A DNA stretch of 64,000 nt from Mesorhizobium sp. M1C.F.Ca.ET.210.01.1.1 (lineage in GTDB: Bacteria > Pseudomonadota > Alphaproteobacteria > Rhizobiales > Rhizobiaceae), in assembly GCF_004791585.1 (NCBI RefSeq), contig NZ_SRUU01000029.1, forward strand, positions 18,425 to 82,424. Direction: 5' to 3'. Shown one piece after another: positions 1 through 8,541 of the stretch. Each line of letters opens with the position of its first letter. Position 1 is the first letter of the stretch. A program made the position numbers and the translations under genes. Under the pieces are notes generated by a model. The model was not told where the DNA came from. It worked only from the letters and a program-made list of their open reading frames with translations, and did not search any database.

Positions 1-142
1 ACATAGATGATCGGTCTTTTTGGCTACCGGAGAAACTGAGCGCATTTTCGGAGGTGACTTCTTCTCGAATCGGCCCAGTTTCAAGCAGGAGCTAAAAGGC
101 ACTAGATTGCGAATCCGTGACAGGCCGTTGGAGGCGGGACGC

Positions 143-844
143 TTGAGCAAGGAACGGAAAAACACGCTGCGCGACTCGGTATTCGAGAAGCTGAAGGCGA
201 TGATCATCACCGGCCAGATTCCGCCGGGCGGCCGCGTGACGGAAAACGAAATCGCCGAGCGCCTGAAGGTGAGCCGCACGCCGGTGCGCGAGGCCTTCAA
301 CCGGCTCGAACGCGACGGCTTGGTCATCGGCCGGCCGCGCCAGGGCTATATCGTAGCCGAGTTCAACCTGACCATGTTCCGCGAAGCCTTCGATATCCGC
401 GAGCTCCTCGATGGGCGCGCGACCGAGCTGGCGGCGGCCAACGCCACCCCCGCCGACAAGGCGCGGCTGCGCGAGATGCTCGCCGAATGTGAACGCCTGG
501 CGGCGATCCCCGACCGCAGCACACGGGAGAAATTCGAGGAATTGCAGGTCGGCATCGACCTGCATCGGGTGATCGCCGAAATGAGCGGCAACGAGATGCT
601 CCACGGCATGCTCGGCGGCATCCTCGACAAATGCCAGCAATATGTGTGGACGGAGCTTCTGTGGCTGGACGAGTGGAAGCTCACCCGCGAGGAGCATACC
701 GGGATCGTCGACGCGATCTGCGACGGTGATGTCGCTTTGGCCGGCGAGCGCGCCCGCGCGCATGTGCGCGGCTCGCGCGAGAACATCCTGCGCCTGCTGC
801 AGGCCAAATCCGACTACCAGGGATTCTTCGCCAAGGCGTCGTGA
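143..844 (+). CDS. GntR family transcriptional regulator (FCD subfamily)
   Basis: Predicted DNA-binding repressor of 233 residues. An N-terminal winged helix (about residues 8-75) carries the typical VSRTPVREAFNRLERDGL recognition segment, and an all-helical FCD ligand-binding domain follows (about 85-215). FCD members usually respond to small carboxylates or sugar acids. I chose the TTG at 143 because GGAG lies about 10 bases upstream and the length then fits the family. A TTG at 20 would add 41 low-complexity residues. The gene ends 17 bp before the convergent polyamine-type ATPase gene. It may control that operon or a gene left of the window; nothing in the sequence decides this. Confidence 0.85.
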   Translation: MSKERKNTLRDSVFEKLKAMIITGQIPPGGRVTENEIAERLKVSRTPVREAFNRLERDGLVIGRPRQGYIVAEFNLTMFREAFDIRELLDGRATELAAANATPADKARLREMLAECERLAAIPDRSTREKFEELQVGIDLHRVIAEMSGNEMLHGMLGGILDKCQQYVWTELLWLDEWKLTREEHTGIVDAICDGDVALAGERARAHVRGSRENILRLLQAKSDYQGFFAKAS

Positions 845-860
845 CCGGTCCTTTGGCGGG

Positions 861-1946
861 TCAGTTCGAAAGCACAGGGCAGTTGGCGCCGCGCCGCAGA
901 CTGACATGCGCTACATCGCCGACGCTGAATTGAGAACCGTCGGCGCGGCGCGGGGCATCGATGACGATGGCGGTCCCCTGCCCGAGCTCAGCGTGAAGGC
1001 GCAGCGTCCGGCCGTGAAAGACGACGCCGCTCACCCTGGCCGGCGCAGTGCCGTCGGCGGCCTCGGCGGCTGCCAGCAGATCCTCCGGCCGCACGCCGAT
1101 GGTGCGCGTGTCGCCGGCGGCCGGTGTTTCGCCGGTGTCGGAGACCGCCTCCAGCGGCAGCTCGCCCGCGGCGAAGCGCAGGCGCTCGCCGTCACGACCG
1201 ACAAAGCGTGACTGCAGGAGATTCATCGTGCCGATGAAGGAGGCGACGAAGCGCGTGGCGGGGCGGTCGTAGAGTGTTGCCGGCGCCGCGATCTGCTCGA
1301 TGCGGCCCTTGTTCATGACGACAATGCGGTCGGAGATCGACAGCGCCTCGGTCTGGTCATGGGTGACCATGACGAAGGTGGTGCCGAGGCGGGCTTGCAG
1401 CCTTTTCAGTTCGACCTGCATCTGCTCGCGCAGATGCGCATCGAGCGCCGAGAGCGGCTCGTCGAGAAGAAGCACGCGCGGCTCGCAGACGATGGCGCGG
1501 GCGAGCGCGACGCGCTGGCGCTGGCCACCGGACAGCTCGGAGATGCGGGCGCGGAGCTTGTCGGCGAGCCCGACCATGTCGAGCGCTTCGCCGACGCGAC
1601 GCGCCTGCTCGGCGCCGGTGAGTTTGCGCAACGACAGGCCAAAGCCGACATTGGCAGCGACGTCCATATGCGGGAACAGCGCATAGTCCTGGAAGACGGT
1701 GTTGACCGGGCGGTCGAAGGGCCTCAAGCCGGTGATGTCGCGGCCCTCCAGCAGCACATTGCCGCTGGTCGGGCTCTCGAAGCCGGCGATGACGCGCAGG
1801 CTCGTCGTCTTGCCGCAGCCGGACGGTCCGAGCAGGGTCAGGAACTCGCCCGGCGCGATGTCGAGATCGACGGCATCAAGACCGACGATGCCACCGGGAA
1901 AGACCTTCGAGACTTTCTCAAGACGAACGAGCGCATCAGGCGCCAT
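861..1946 (-). CDS. ABC transporter ATP-binding protein, polyamine (PotA-like) type
   Basis: Cytoplasmic ATPase subunit of a spermidine/putrescine-class importer, 361 residues. Visible motifs are Walker A GPSGCGKTT, signature LSGGQRQRVALARAI, Walker B LLLDEPLSALD and the switch histidine in MVTHDQ. A TOBE-like regulatory domain fills the last 120 or so residues, as in PotA. I chose the ATG at 1946 because the protein then begins MAPDALVRLEKVSKVF at the usual family start. It overlaps the 3' end of the upstream regulator gene by 11 bp, so the two are probably translationally coupled. It is the last gene of the operon running from 6927 down to 861. Confidence 0.9.
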   Translation of the reverse strand: MAPDALVRLEKVSKVFPGGIVGLDAVDLDIAPGEFLTLLGPSGCGKTTSLRVIAGFESPTSGNVLLEGRDITGLRPFDRPVNTVFQDYALFPHMDVAANVGFGLSLRKLTGAEQARRVGEALDMVGLADKLRARISELSGGQRQRVALARAIVCEPRVLLLDEPLSALDAHLREQMQVELKRLQARLGTTFVMVTHDQTEALSISDRIVVMNKGRIEQIAAPATLYDRPATRFVASFIGTMNLLQSRFVGRDGERLRFAAGELPLEAVSDTGETPAAGDTRTIGVRPEDLLAAAEAADGTAPARVSGVVFHGRTLRLHAELGQGTAIVIDAPRRADGSQFSVGDVAHVSLRRGANCPVLSN

Positions 1947-2544
1947 CGCGCACCTCGGACGGCTTGGTGGTGTTGACCCACAGGATCTGGCAGCGCTCGG
2001 CGCCTGGGTTGCGGAAGGCATGCAGCAGCGTGCTCTTGAAGGCGAAGCTATCGCCTGCCTTCAGCACATACGTCGTGGCATCCACTACCAGCTCGACTTC
2101 CCCGGTCATCACGAAGCCGAACTCGTGGCCGGCATGGGCGTAGGCTTCCGCCGTGCCGCCGCCCGCCTCGACCGTCACCAGCATGCCGGTGAGCGTGGCA
2201 GCCGGCGGCGAAAGCAGCGCCTTGGCGATGCCTTCGGATTTCACCGGAATCTGCCGCCGCTTGTCGGCGCGCACGCAATAGAGGTCGTTGACCGCCTCGT
2301 TGCCTTCGGCGATCAGCGCCGACGGCTCTATGTCGAGGGCGGCGGCCAGCGGCCAGATCACCTTAACGCGTAGCGAGGACATGCCGCGCTCGATCTGGCT
2401 GAGCGCGCCGATGGAGATGCCGGCCTTGGCGGCAAGCTCGGCCAGCGAGAGCTTGCGCTCCAACCTCAGCGCCCGCACGCGCCGGCCGACGCGAACGTCG
2501 GCATCGTCCTTCGACCTTTCGGCGGCTTCGTCAAGAACATCCAT
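1936..2544 (-). CDS. XRE-cupin transcriptional regulator (PuuR-like)
   Basis: Predicted regulator of 202 residues. A lambda-repressor-like helix-turn-helix (about residues 20-80, with LSLAELAAKAGISIGALSQIERG) is joined to a C-terminal cupin barrel (about 120-195, with GHEFGFVMTGEVEL). PuuR of the E. coli putrescine pathway has the same architecture. I chose the ATG at 2544; upstream in-frame codons run through the palindromic repeat at 2566-2709 and are not real coding. The gene sits inside the transport operon, between the binding-protein and ATPase genes, so it probably regulates its own operon in response to a polyamine-derived ligand. The ligand is inferred from context only. Confidence 0.88.
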   Translation of the reverse strand: MDVLDEAAERSKDDADVRVGRRVRALRLERKLSLAELAAKAGISIGALSQIERGMSSLRVKVIWPLAAALDIEPSALIAEGNEAVNDLYCVRADKRRQIPVKSEGIAKALLSPPAATLTGMLVTVEAGGGTAEAYAHAGHEFGFVMTGEVELVVDATTYVLKAGDSFAFKSTLLHAFRNPGAERCQILWVNTTKPSEVRDGA

Positions 2545-2565
2545 GCATACGTCCTCGCTGTCTTT

Positions 2566-2709
2566 CCCTTCTCCCCTTGTGGGAGAAGGTGGATCGGCGC
2601 GAAGCGCCGAGACGGATGAGGGGTGGGTGACGGAATGAGACGTCCGCATTCCCTGGACCACCCCCATCCGTCGCCTTCGGCGACACCTTCTCCCACAAGG
2701 GGAGAAGGG
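2566..2709. repeat. Palindromic intergenic repeat, about 144 bp
   Basis: A 26-bp arm at 2566-2591 is repeated as a perfect reverse complement at 2684-2709, and the inner sequence is also largely self-complementary (GACGGATGAG-GGGTGG against CCACCCCCATCCGTC). It fills the gap between the binding-protein and XRE-cupin genes, starting 11 bp after the former's stop. Such mosaic elements are common in rhizobial genomes. As RNA it would form a long hairpin inside the operon and could make expression of the binding protein differ from that of the regulator and ATPase. Confidence 0.85.
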
Positions 2710-2720
2710 GGAGCCTAAGC

Positions 2721-3791
2721 TCACCCGCCGGCCTTCACCTTCTCGAACATCTTGGCGACGTCGTCATTCTGCTTCATTGGCCCGGTGAAGATGGTGCTCT
2801 TCAGCATCACATCCGGATCGGCCGGCAGCTGCAGCTTCTCCAACTCGTCCTTCGACACGCCGGCGAAAGCGGTCGAGAGCGAGCTGCCATAACCGTAGGA
2901 CTGGATCAGATATTTGCCCGAGTCGGCGTCGAGCCGGCTGTTGATGAAGTCATAGGCGAGATCGACGTTCTTGGCGTCCTTCAGCATGACGAAGCCGCAA
3001 GCCCAGGTCAGCATGCCTTCCTTCGGCTTCATGAACTCGACCGGCACGCCCTGCTTCTTGAGCGAGGTGGCCGACGCGTTCCAGGTCATGGCGGCGACGA
3101 GCTGGCCGCTGGCCAGGGCCTGCTCGACTGAGGTCATGTCGGTGGTGTAGCTCGACAGCAGCGGCCGCTGCTCACGCAGTTTCGCGGCGACCTTCTCCAT
3201 CTGCTCCGGCGTCATGTCGAAGGGGTTCACGCCCGCCAGAAGTGCGGCGACGATCGGCGTGTCATGCACGGCATCGATGGTCGCCATGCGGCCGGCATAC
3301 TGCTTGTCCCACAGAAGATTCCAGCTCGCCTCGGGGTTCTTCACCAGATCGGTGCGGTAGAGGATCGAGGTGTTGCCCCAGTCCCACGGCACCATCCACA
3401 CCTTGCCGTCGCCGGCCTGCAGATCGGGCAGGTTCTTGAACACCGGGAAAATCGAATCCCAGTTCTTGATGCGCTTGGTGTCGATCGGCTGCAGCAGGCC
3501 TTCCTTGTTCCAGCGCGCCACCTTGTCGTAGCAGGGATGCGCGATGTCCGGCCGGAAGCCGGCCTTGACCTTGGTGAAGGCATCGTCATCGTCGCCGAAG
3601 ATCGTCGCCTCGACGCCGTCCGGATGCGCGGCAAGGAAACTCTTGTTGAAGTCCGGCAATTCGTAGCCCGACCAGGTGAAATATTGCAGCTTGTCGGCGG
3701 CAAGAGCGACCGTCGACGACAGCGCCAAAGCCAAAGCGGCAAGGCCGGCCCGGGCCTTGTATCCGGTGATCGATTTCAGATGAAATGTCAT
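2721..3791 (-). CDS. Polyamine-type ABC transporter substrate-binding protein (PotD/PotF-like)
   Basis: Periplasmic binding protein of 356 residues. It starts with an Sec signal peptide ending near residue 31 (hydrophobic core LAALALALSSTVALA, cleavage before DKLQYFTW). The mature part has the PotD-like opening YFTWSGYELPDF and the conserved VPWDWGNTSILYRTDLV segment. It would capture the substrate for the two permeases encoded just upstream in the same operon. The related binding proteins carry spermidine, putrescine or similar cations. The exact substrate here is not readable from the sequence, although the neighbouring amine-type FAD oxidase supports a polyamine or amino-acid-like compound. 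Confidence 0.88.
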   Translation of the reverse strand: MTFHLKSITGYKARAGLAALALALSSTVALAADKLQYFTWSGYELPDFNKSFLAAHPDGVEATIFGDDDDAFTKVKAGFRPDIAHPCYDKVARWNKEGLLQPIDTKRIKNWDSIFPVFKNLPDLQAGDGKVWMVPWDWGNTSILYRTDLVKNPEASWNLLWDKQYAGRMATIDAVHDTPIVAALLAGVNPFDMTPEQMEKVAAKLREQRPLLSSYTTDMTSVEQALASGQLVAAMTWNASATSLKKQGVPVEFMKPKEGMLTWACGFVMLKDAKNVDLAYDFINSRLDADSGKYLIQSYGYGSSLSTAFAGVSKDELEKLQLPADPDVMLKSTIFTGPMKQNDDVAKMFEKVKAGG

Positions 3792-3819
3792 TTTCGTTCT
3801 CCTCTTTCTTTGTTGTGGT

Positions 3820-4641
3820 TCAGGCTGGATTGCGGCGCGCGGCGCCGAGACCGCGATGGCGCAGGATTTCGGCGGCGGCGGCGATGATGAAGGATACGGT
3901 GAGGATCACGGTGCCGAGCGCCATCACGGTCGGCAGCGAGCGCGGGAAGCGCAGCTGGCTCCAGATGTAGAGCGGCAGCGTCGGCTCGGTGCCGGCGAGG
4001 AAGAAGACGACGATGAACTCGTCGAAGGAGGTCAGGAAGGCGAGCATGAAGGCCGATAGCACAGCCGGCAGGCTGAGCGGCAGCATGACGCGCCTAAACG
4101 TCGTCCAGTCGGAGGCGCCGAGATCGAGCGCCGCCTCGCGGATGGTTTTGGGGATGGCGGCGAAGCGGCTGCGCATCACCACGACCGTCGTCGGCAGCGC
4201 GACCAGGATATGGCCAAGCACGATGGCGATGCGCGAGGGGCCGAGGCCAACGAGGTTGACCAGGATCAAGAGCGAAATGCCGACAATGACGCCGGGGATC
4301 AGGATCGGCAGCCGGGCGACGGCGCTGATGGTGGCCGCCAGCGGCGAGCGGCCGTAAAGGTCCATGTAGGAGACGGTGATGCCGCAAAGCGTCGCGCCCG
4401 ATGCGGCGATGACGCCGATGACCAGGCTGTTGGCCAAAGCGCCGGAGAGCGCCGGATTGCCGTAGAGCGTCTCATACCAGCCGAGCGTGAAACCCTGCAG
4501 CGGAAACGCGGCCTGGATGGAATCGTTGAAGGAAAACAGCGGGATCAGCAAGGTCGGCAGATAGAGGAACACCAGATAGGCAAGCACATAGAGGCCGAGC
4601 CAGCGGCCGCCTGCGTTGGTGTCGGTGCGCGCGCTGCTCAT
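3820..4641 (-). CDS. ABC transporter permease, PotC-like
   Basis: Inner-membrane permease of 273 residues with about six predicted membrane segments. The cytoplasmic EAA loop reads REAALDLGASDWTTFRRVMLP, which couples to the ATPase. I chose the ATG at 4641 because it overlaps the stop codon of the preceding permease by 4 bp (ATGA), a classic translational coupling. The open frame extends further upstream only over the neighbour's coding region. Together with the 4638-5525 permease it would form the heterodimeric membrane channel. It is followed by the binding-protein gene after 28 bp. Confidence 0.88.
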   Translation of the reverse strand: MSSARTDTNAGGRWLGLYVLAYLVFLYLPTLLIPLFSFNDSIQAAFPLQGFTLGWYETLYGNPALSGALANSLVIGVIAASGATLCGITVSYMDLYGRSPLAATISAVARLPILIPGVIVGISLLILVNLVGLGPSRIAIVLGHILVALPTTVVVMRSRFAAIPKTIREAALDLGASDWTTFRRVMLPLSLPAVLSAFMLAFLTSFDEFIVVFFLAGTEPTLPLYIWSQLRFPRSLPTVMALGTVILTVSFIIAAAAEILRHRGLGAARRNPA

Positions 4642-5525
4642 GTGCGGCTGCCAAATCTGCGGTCGGCGCCGCGCGCGACCAGCACCACGCACAGGATGAC
4701 CAGCATGACGCAGACCGAGAGTGCTGCGCCGAAAGGCCAGTCATTGGCCTTGCCGAACTGCGACTGAATGAGCGTGCCGATCATGGTGCTGGCCGGCCCG
4801 CCGACCATGGCCGGGGTGACATAGTCGCCGACGGTCGGCACGAACACGACGAGGGCGGCGGCCAGCACGCCCGGCATCGAGTTGGGCAGCACGACGCGGC
4901 GGAAGCTCGTAAAGGGTCGCGCGCCGAGATCAGACGCAGCTTCGAGCAGCGATTTCGGGATGGTGTCCAGCGCCACATAGATCGGCAGGATGGCGAAGGG
5001 CGCGTAGGCGTGAGCGAGCGTGACGACCACCGCGGCCGGCGTGTTGAGGAAGGCAAGCGTCGGCTCCGACCAGAGGCCGCTTTCGATGAAGGCCGAGTTC
5101 AGCACACCGTTATAGGCAAGCACGATCTTCCAGGCGAAGACGCGCAAAAGGTAGCTGGTCCAGAACGGCAGCGTGACCAGGAAGAGCAGCAGGTTGCGCC
5201 GCCGCCCGGCATGGAAGGCGAGGTAGTAGGCGACCGGATAGGCCGTTGCCACCGTGGCCAGCGTGACCAGGCCGGCGATCACCAGTGAGCGCAGCGTCAC
5301 CGTCCAGTAGAGCGGGTCCGTGGCCACGGTGACGAAGTTCGCCGCCGTCAGGCCGGCGCCGAGCAGAGAGCCGTCATTGCTCCTGAAGGCGAGAAAAATC
5401 ACCAGGCCGAGCGCGAACAGGATCAGGAAGAAGGTGACCAGCCCCCCCGGCAGCAGCATGGCGAAGCGGAAGACCGGCGAGATGCGGGTTTCCGGCGACG
5501 GCCGCACTGCAACGATGGTCGACAT
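4638..5525 (-). CDS. ABC transporter permease, PotB-like
   Basis: Inner-membrane permease of about 295 residues with six predicted membrane helices. Its EAA loop reads LEAASDLGARPFTSFRRVVLP. It pairs with the PotC-like permease, with which it overlaps by 4 bp. An alternative ATG at 5552 would add nine residues; neither start has a strong ribosome binding site. A gap of 109 bp separates it from the upstream oxidase gene, so a second promoter before the transport genes is possible. The assignment to the polyamine/opine/2-aminoethylphosphonate-like importer class rests on gene order and on the PotA- and PotD-like partners. Confidence 0.87.
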   Translation of the reverse strand: MSTIVAVRPSPETRISPVFRFAMLLPGGLVTFFLILFALGLVIFLAFRSNDGSLLGAGLTAANFVTVATDPLYWTVTLRSLVIAGLVTLATVATAYPVAYYLAFHAGRRRNLLLFLVTLPFWTSYLLRVFAWKIVLAYNGVLNSAFIESGLWSEPTLAFLNTPAAVVVTLAHAYAPFAILPIYVALDTIPKSLLEAASDLGARPFTSFRRVVLPNSMPGVLAAALVVFVPTVGDYVTPAMVGGPASTMIGTLIQSQFGKANDWPFGAALSVCVMLVILCVVLVARGADRRFGSRT

Positions 5526-5634
5526 CTGACTGCCTATTTTGGGACTGCCCATCGGATTTTTGAAATCGACCGATCATTTTTCATAGTCATGAAACTGTCA
5601 AGCGGAATCGCTTGTGCGCTGCACGCGTTCGGCG

Positions 5635-6927
5635 TCAGCGCTCGAGCGCGTCGAGCATCCGGTACCAGGTTATCGTGGCGGCGACGCCGACCTGCCGGAA
5701 GGCATGGAACGGGATCGGCCGGATCGGCGACAGCGGGAACGGCAATTGCCCGAGATCACCGCTCGCCAGATAGTTCGCCATGCGCTTTCCCAGCGCGCTC
5801 ATCAAGCCGACGCCCCTGCCCTGGCAGCCGACCACGGCCAGCAGGCCCTTTTCCGGTTCATGCAGGTGCGGCAGATGATCGGGCGTCATCGCCACGCGGC
5901 CGAACCAGCGCTTTTCGATGGCGATGCCGGCAAGCGCCGGATAGAGGCGGATGAGCGCGCGCTCGAGATGCGCCCAGTCCGAAGCACCGGACGGCAGCGC
6001 CATGCGTCCGCGGCCGCCGAGCACCAGCCGGCCGTCCGCGCTCTTGCGGTAGTAAACAAGGATGCGGCGGGAGTCGGAGACAGCCTGGCCGCCAGGCAGG
6101 ATCGTGGAAGCAAGCTCGGGCGGCAGTGGCGCGGTGGCGATCTGGAAAGAGTGCAGCGGCACGATCGTCTGCGCCAGGCCGGGCAGCAGGCCGTCCGTAT
6201 AGGCATTGGTGGCGAGCACGACCGACTTGGCGCGCAATTCGCCTCCGCCTTGCACTGATACTCGCCAGAGGCCTGCTTCCCTGCTGAGCTTCACCACCTT
6301 CTGCCGCTCGGCAATCCTGGCGCCGGCCGCCGAGGCTATGCGCGCCAGCTCCAGCGTGTAGGACAGTGGATCGATGACGCCGGCGCGACGGTCGAGCCAG
6401 CCGCCGAGATAGCCCTTGGCGCCGGTCATCGCCGCGATCTCGGCCTGGTCGAGCAGCTTGACGTCGGCGCCGCGCGCCCGCCATTGCCGGTCGCGACCGG
6501 CGGCAGCCTTCAGGGCAGTCTCGGTGTGCGCCGCCTGGATCCAGCCATTGCGCGTGAACGGCACGGCCAGCTTCTCGTCGCGGATCACATCGAACACCGC
6601 GTCCGCCGTCGAGGCGGCGAAGTCGACCAAGGCCTCGCCACGCTCCTTGCCGAAATGCCCGATCAGCCATTCGGGATCGTACTTCAAGCCAGGAATGACC
6701 TGGCCGCCGTTCAAGCCGGACGCACCCTGCCCGATCGCCGCCGCCTCCAGCACCTGCACCGAAAGGCCGGCGCGGGCCGCATGCAAGGCGGTCGACAGAC
6801 CCATGATGCCGCCGCCAACGATGACCGCGTCGAGTGTGCCGGCGCCTGAGAGCCCGGGCTGGAACGCCGGGACCGTTTTGGGCTTCTGCCAGATCGGATC
6901 GGAAAAGGTTGCGGGCAAGCGTTTCAC
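5635..6927 (-). CDS. FAD-dependent amine/amino-acid oxidoreductase (DAO family, PuuB-like)
   Basis: Predicted flavin oxidase of 430 residues. The FAD-binding Rossmann motif VIVGGGIMGLSTALHAARAG lies near residues 35-54, followed by the DAO fold found in glycine oxidases, DadA and gamma-glutamylputrescine oxidase PuuB. Family members oxidise a C-N bond and release an aldehyde or keto acid plus ammonia. Linkage to a polyamine-type importer and a PuuR-like regulator makes a PuuB-like role attractive. However, no glutamate-putrescine ligase (PuuA), aldehyde dehydrogenase or hydrolase partner is in the window, so the pathway is incomplete here. It is probably the first gene of the minus-strand operon. 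Confidence 0.85.
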   Translation of the reverse strand: MKRLPATFSDPIWQKPKTVPAFQPGLSGAGTLDAVIVGGGIMGLSTALHAARAGLSVQVLEAAAIGQGASGLNGGQVIPGLKYDPEWLIGHFGKERGEALVDFAASTADAVFDVIRDEKLAVPFTRNGWIQAAHTETALKAAAGRDRQWRARGADVKLLDQAEIAAMTGAKGYLGGWLDRRAGVIDPLSYTLELARIASAAGARIAERQKVVKLSREAGLWRVSVQGGGELRAKSVVLATNAYTDGLLPGLAQTIVPLHSFQIATAPLPPELASTILPGGQAVSDSRRILVYYRKSADGRLVLGGRGRMALPSGASDWAHLERALIRLYPALAGIAIEKRWFGRVAMTPDHLPHLHEPEKGLLAVVGCQGRGVGLMSALGKRMANYLASGDLGQLPFPLSPIRPIPFHAFRQVGVAATITWYRMLDALER

Positions 6928-7116
6928 CTGAGGCGCTGGAGCTTCGTGAAAATTCTATTGCTGATTTCACAAACTTGAAAGAGCGCTCGATAGGCCAGTG
7001 TGTCCTTGGCTATGTGACAGCATGCCTGAAGCCCATAACCTTGCCATAGACGGGATAGACGTCTGGGCGAAATCGGGGAAAAGTGCCGCGCGCGAAAAAT
7101 CGAGAGGACCGACACC

Positions 7117-8274
7117 ATGACCGACCCGACCCGCCTGCCCGCCGACGGCCTGTTCGTCGGCCGCGCCAGAACCGGCGACGCCTTCCATCCGCTTGTGGTC
7201 ACGGCGCGCGACGGCCAGGTCATCGACATCACCTCGAGCGTGGCGCCCACAGTGCGCGATCTCTGCGAATTGAAGGACCCCGCGGGGCATGTACGTTCGA
7301 CCAAGGGCAAGGCGATCGGCGCGCTGGAAGACATCGCGGCAAACAGCTTTGAAGCCGGGCGCGATGCAAAAAAGCCCATTCTGCTTTCGCCCGTCGACCT
7401 GCAAGCGGTGAAGGCCTCCGGTGTCACCTTCGTCGTCAGCCTGCTCGAGCGCGTCATCGAGGAGCAGGCGCGCGGCTCGGCGGAGAAGGCGGACGCCATC
7501 CGCGCCGATATCGCCGGGCTGATCGGCCATGACCTCTCGAAGCTGAAGCCCGGCTCGCCGGAAGCAATGGAGATCAAGGCCAAGCTGATCCAGCGCGGCG
7601 CCTGGTCGCAATATCTGGAAGTGGGCATCGGCCCGGACGCCGAGATCTTCACCAAATGCCAGCCGATGGCCTCCGTCGGCTTCGGCGCCGACGTCGGCCT
7701 GCATCCCGTCTCGACCTGGAACAATCCGGAACCGGAGATCGCCATGATCGCCGACAGCTCGGGCCGCATCGTCGGCGCCACGCTCGGCAACGACGTCAAC
7801 CTGCGCGACGTCGAGGGACGCTCGGCGCTGCTGCTCGGCAAGGCCAAGGACAACAATGCTTCCGCCTCGCTGGGGCCTTTCATTCGGCTGTTCGACGAGA
7901 CCTTTTCCATCGCCGACGTGAAGCGCGCGACGGTGCGGCTCAGCGTCGAGGGCGAGGACGGCTTCGCGCTGGAAGGCGCAAGCTCGATGGCCGAGATCAG
8001 CCGCTCGCCGGAAGATCTGGTCAAGGCCGCGATGGGGCCGCACCACCAGTACCCGGACGGACTGGCGCTCTATCTCGGCACCATGTTCGTGCCGTCGAAG
8101 GACCGCGGCGAGAAGGGCAAGGGTTTCACCCACAAGGTCGGCGACGTCGTCACCATCTCGTCGGAGAAGCTCGGCGCGCTGGTCAACCGGGTGCGCCTGT
8201 CGCCGGACTGTCCGCACTGGACCTACGGCGCCAGCCACCTGATGCGCGATCTGGCCAGGGCCGGTCTGATCTAG
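7117..8274 (+). CDS. Fumarylacetoacetate hydrolase (FAH) family protein
   Basis: Predicted cytoplasmic metal-dependent enzyme of 385 residues. The C-terminal two thirds match the FAH fold: EPEIAMI (around residue 205) and NDVNLRDVEG supply the usual Glu/Asp metal ligands. Family members hydrolyse or dehydrate 2-keto acids at the end of aromatic or sugar-acid pathways. The ATG is preceded by GAGAGGACC. The next genes on the same strand encode a sugar-type ABC transporter, which makes a 2-keto-3-deoxy sugar acid or similar substrate plausible, but this is inference. It is divergent from the amine oxidase gene, with a 189-bp shared upstream region in which I see no clear operator. Confidence 0.85.
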   Translation: MTDPTRLPADGLFVGRARTGDAFHPLVVTARDGQVIDITSSVAPTVRDLCELKDPAGHVRSTKGKAIGALEDIAANSFEAGRDAKKPILLSPVDLQAVKASGVTFVVSLLERVIEEQARGSAEKADAIRADIAGLIGHDLSKLKPGSPEAMEIKAKLIQRGAWSQYLEVGIGPDAEIFTKCQPMASVGFGADVGLHPVSTWNNPEPEIAMIADSSGRIVGATLGNDVNLRDVEGRSALLLGKAKDNNASASLGPFIRLFDETFSIADVKRATVRLSVEGEDGFALEGASSMAEISRSPEDLVKAAMGPHHQYPDGLALYLGTMFVPSKDRGEKGKGFTHKVGDVVTISSEKLGALVNRVRLSPDCPHWTYGASHLMRDLARAGLI

Positions 8275-8541
8275 CAAGCGGGCAATGCTTGTGCTCGTCG
8301 CCGCAGGCTGACGGAGCGCAATCCCGGGGGCTTGCCCGCAGATATCCGTCGTAACTGATGCAATCTGATGGGATTGCTGATGGCGTGCGCGCCTGTGCCA
8401 ACATCCATTGGCGATGGAGGCTTGTCAGCGATCGAAAAAGGGAATGCTCTGAAGCATCCGGTCGGAGCTGGCAGGAGATACGGTTTTCGGGCCGTATCGC
8501 GCCTGACGTGGAGGATAATTTTCAACATGGGAGGAAATCGA

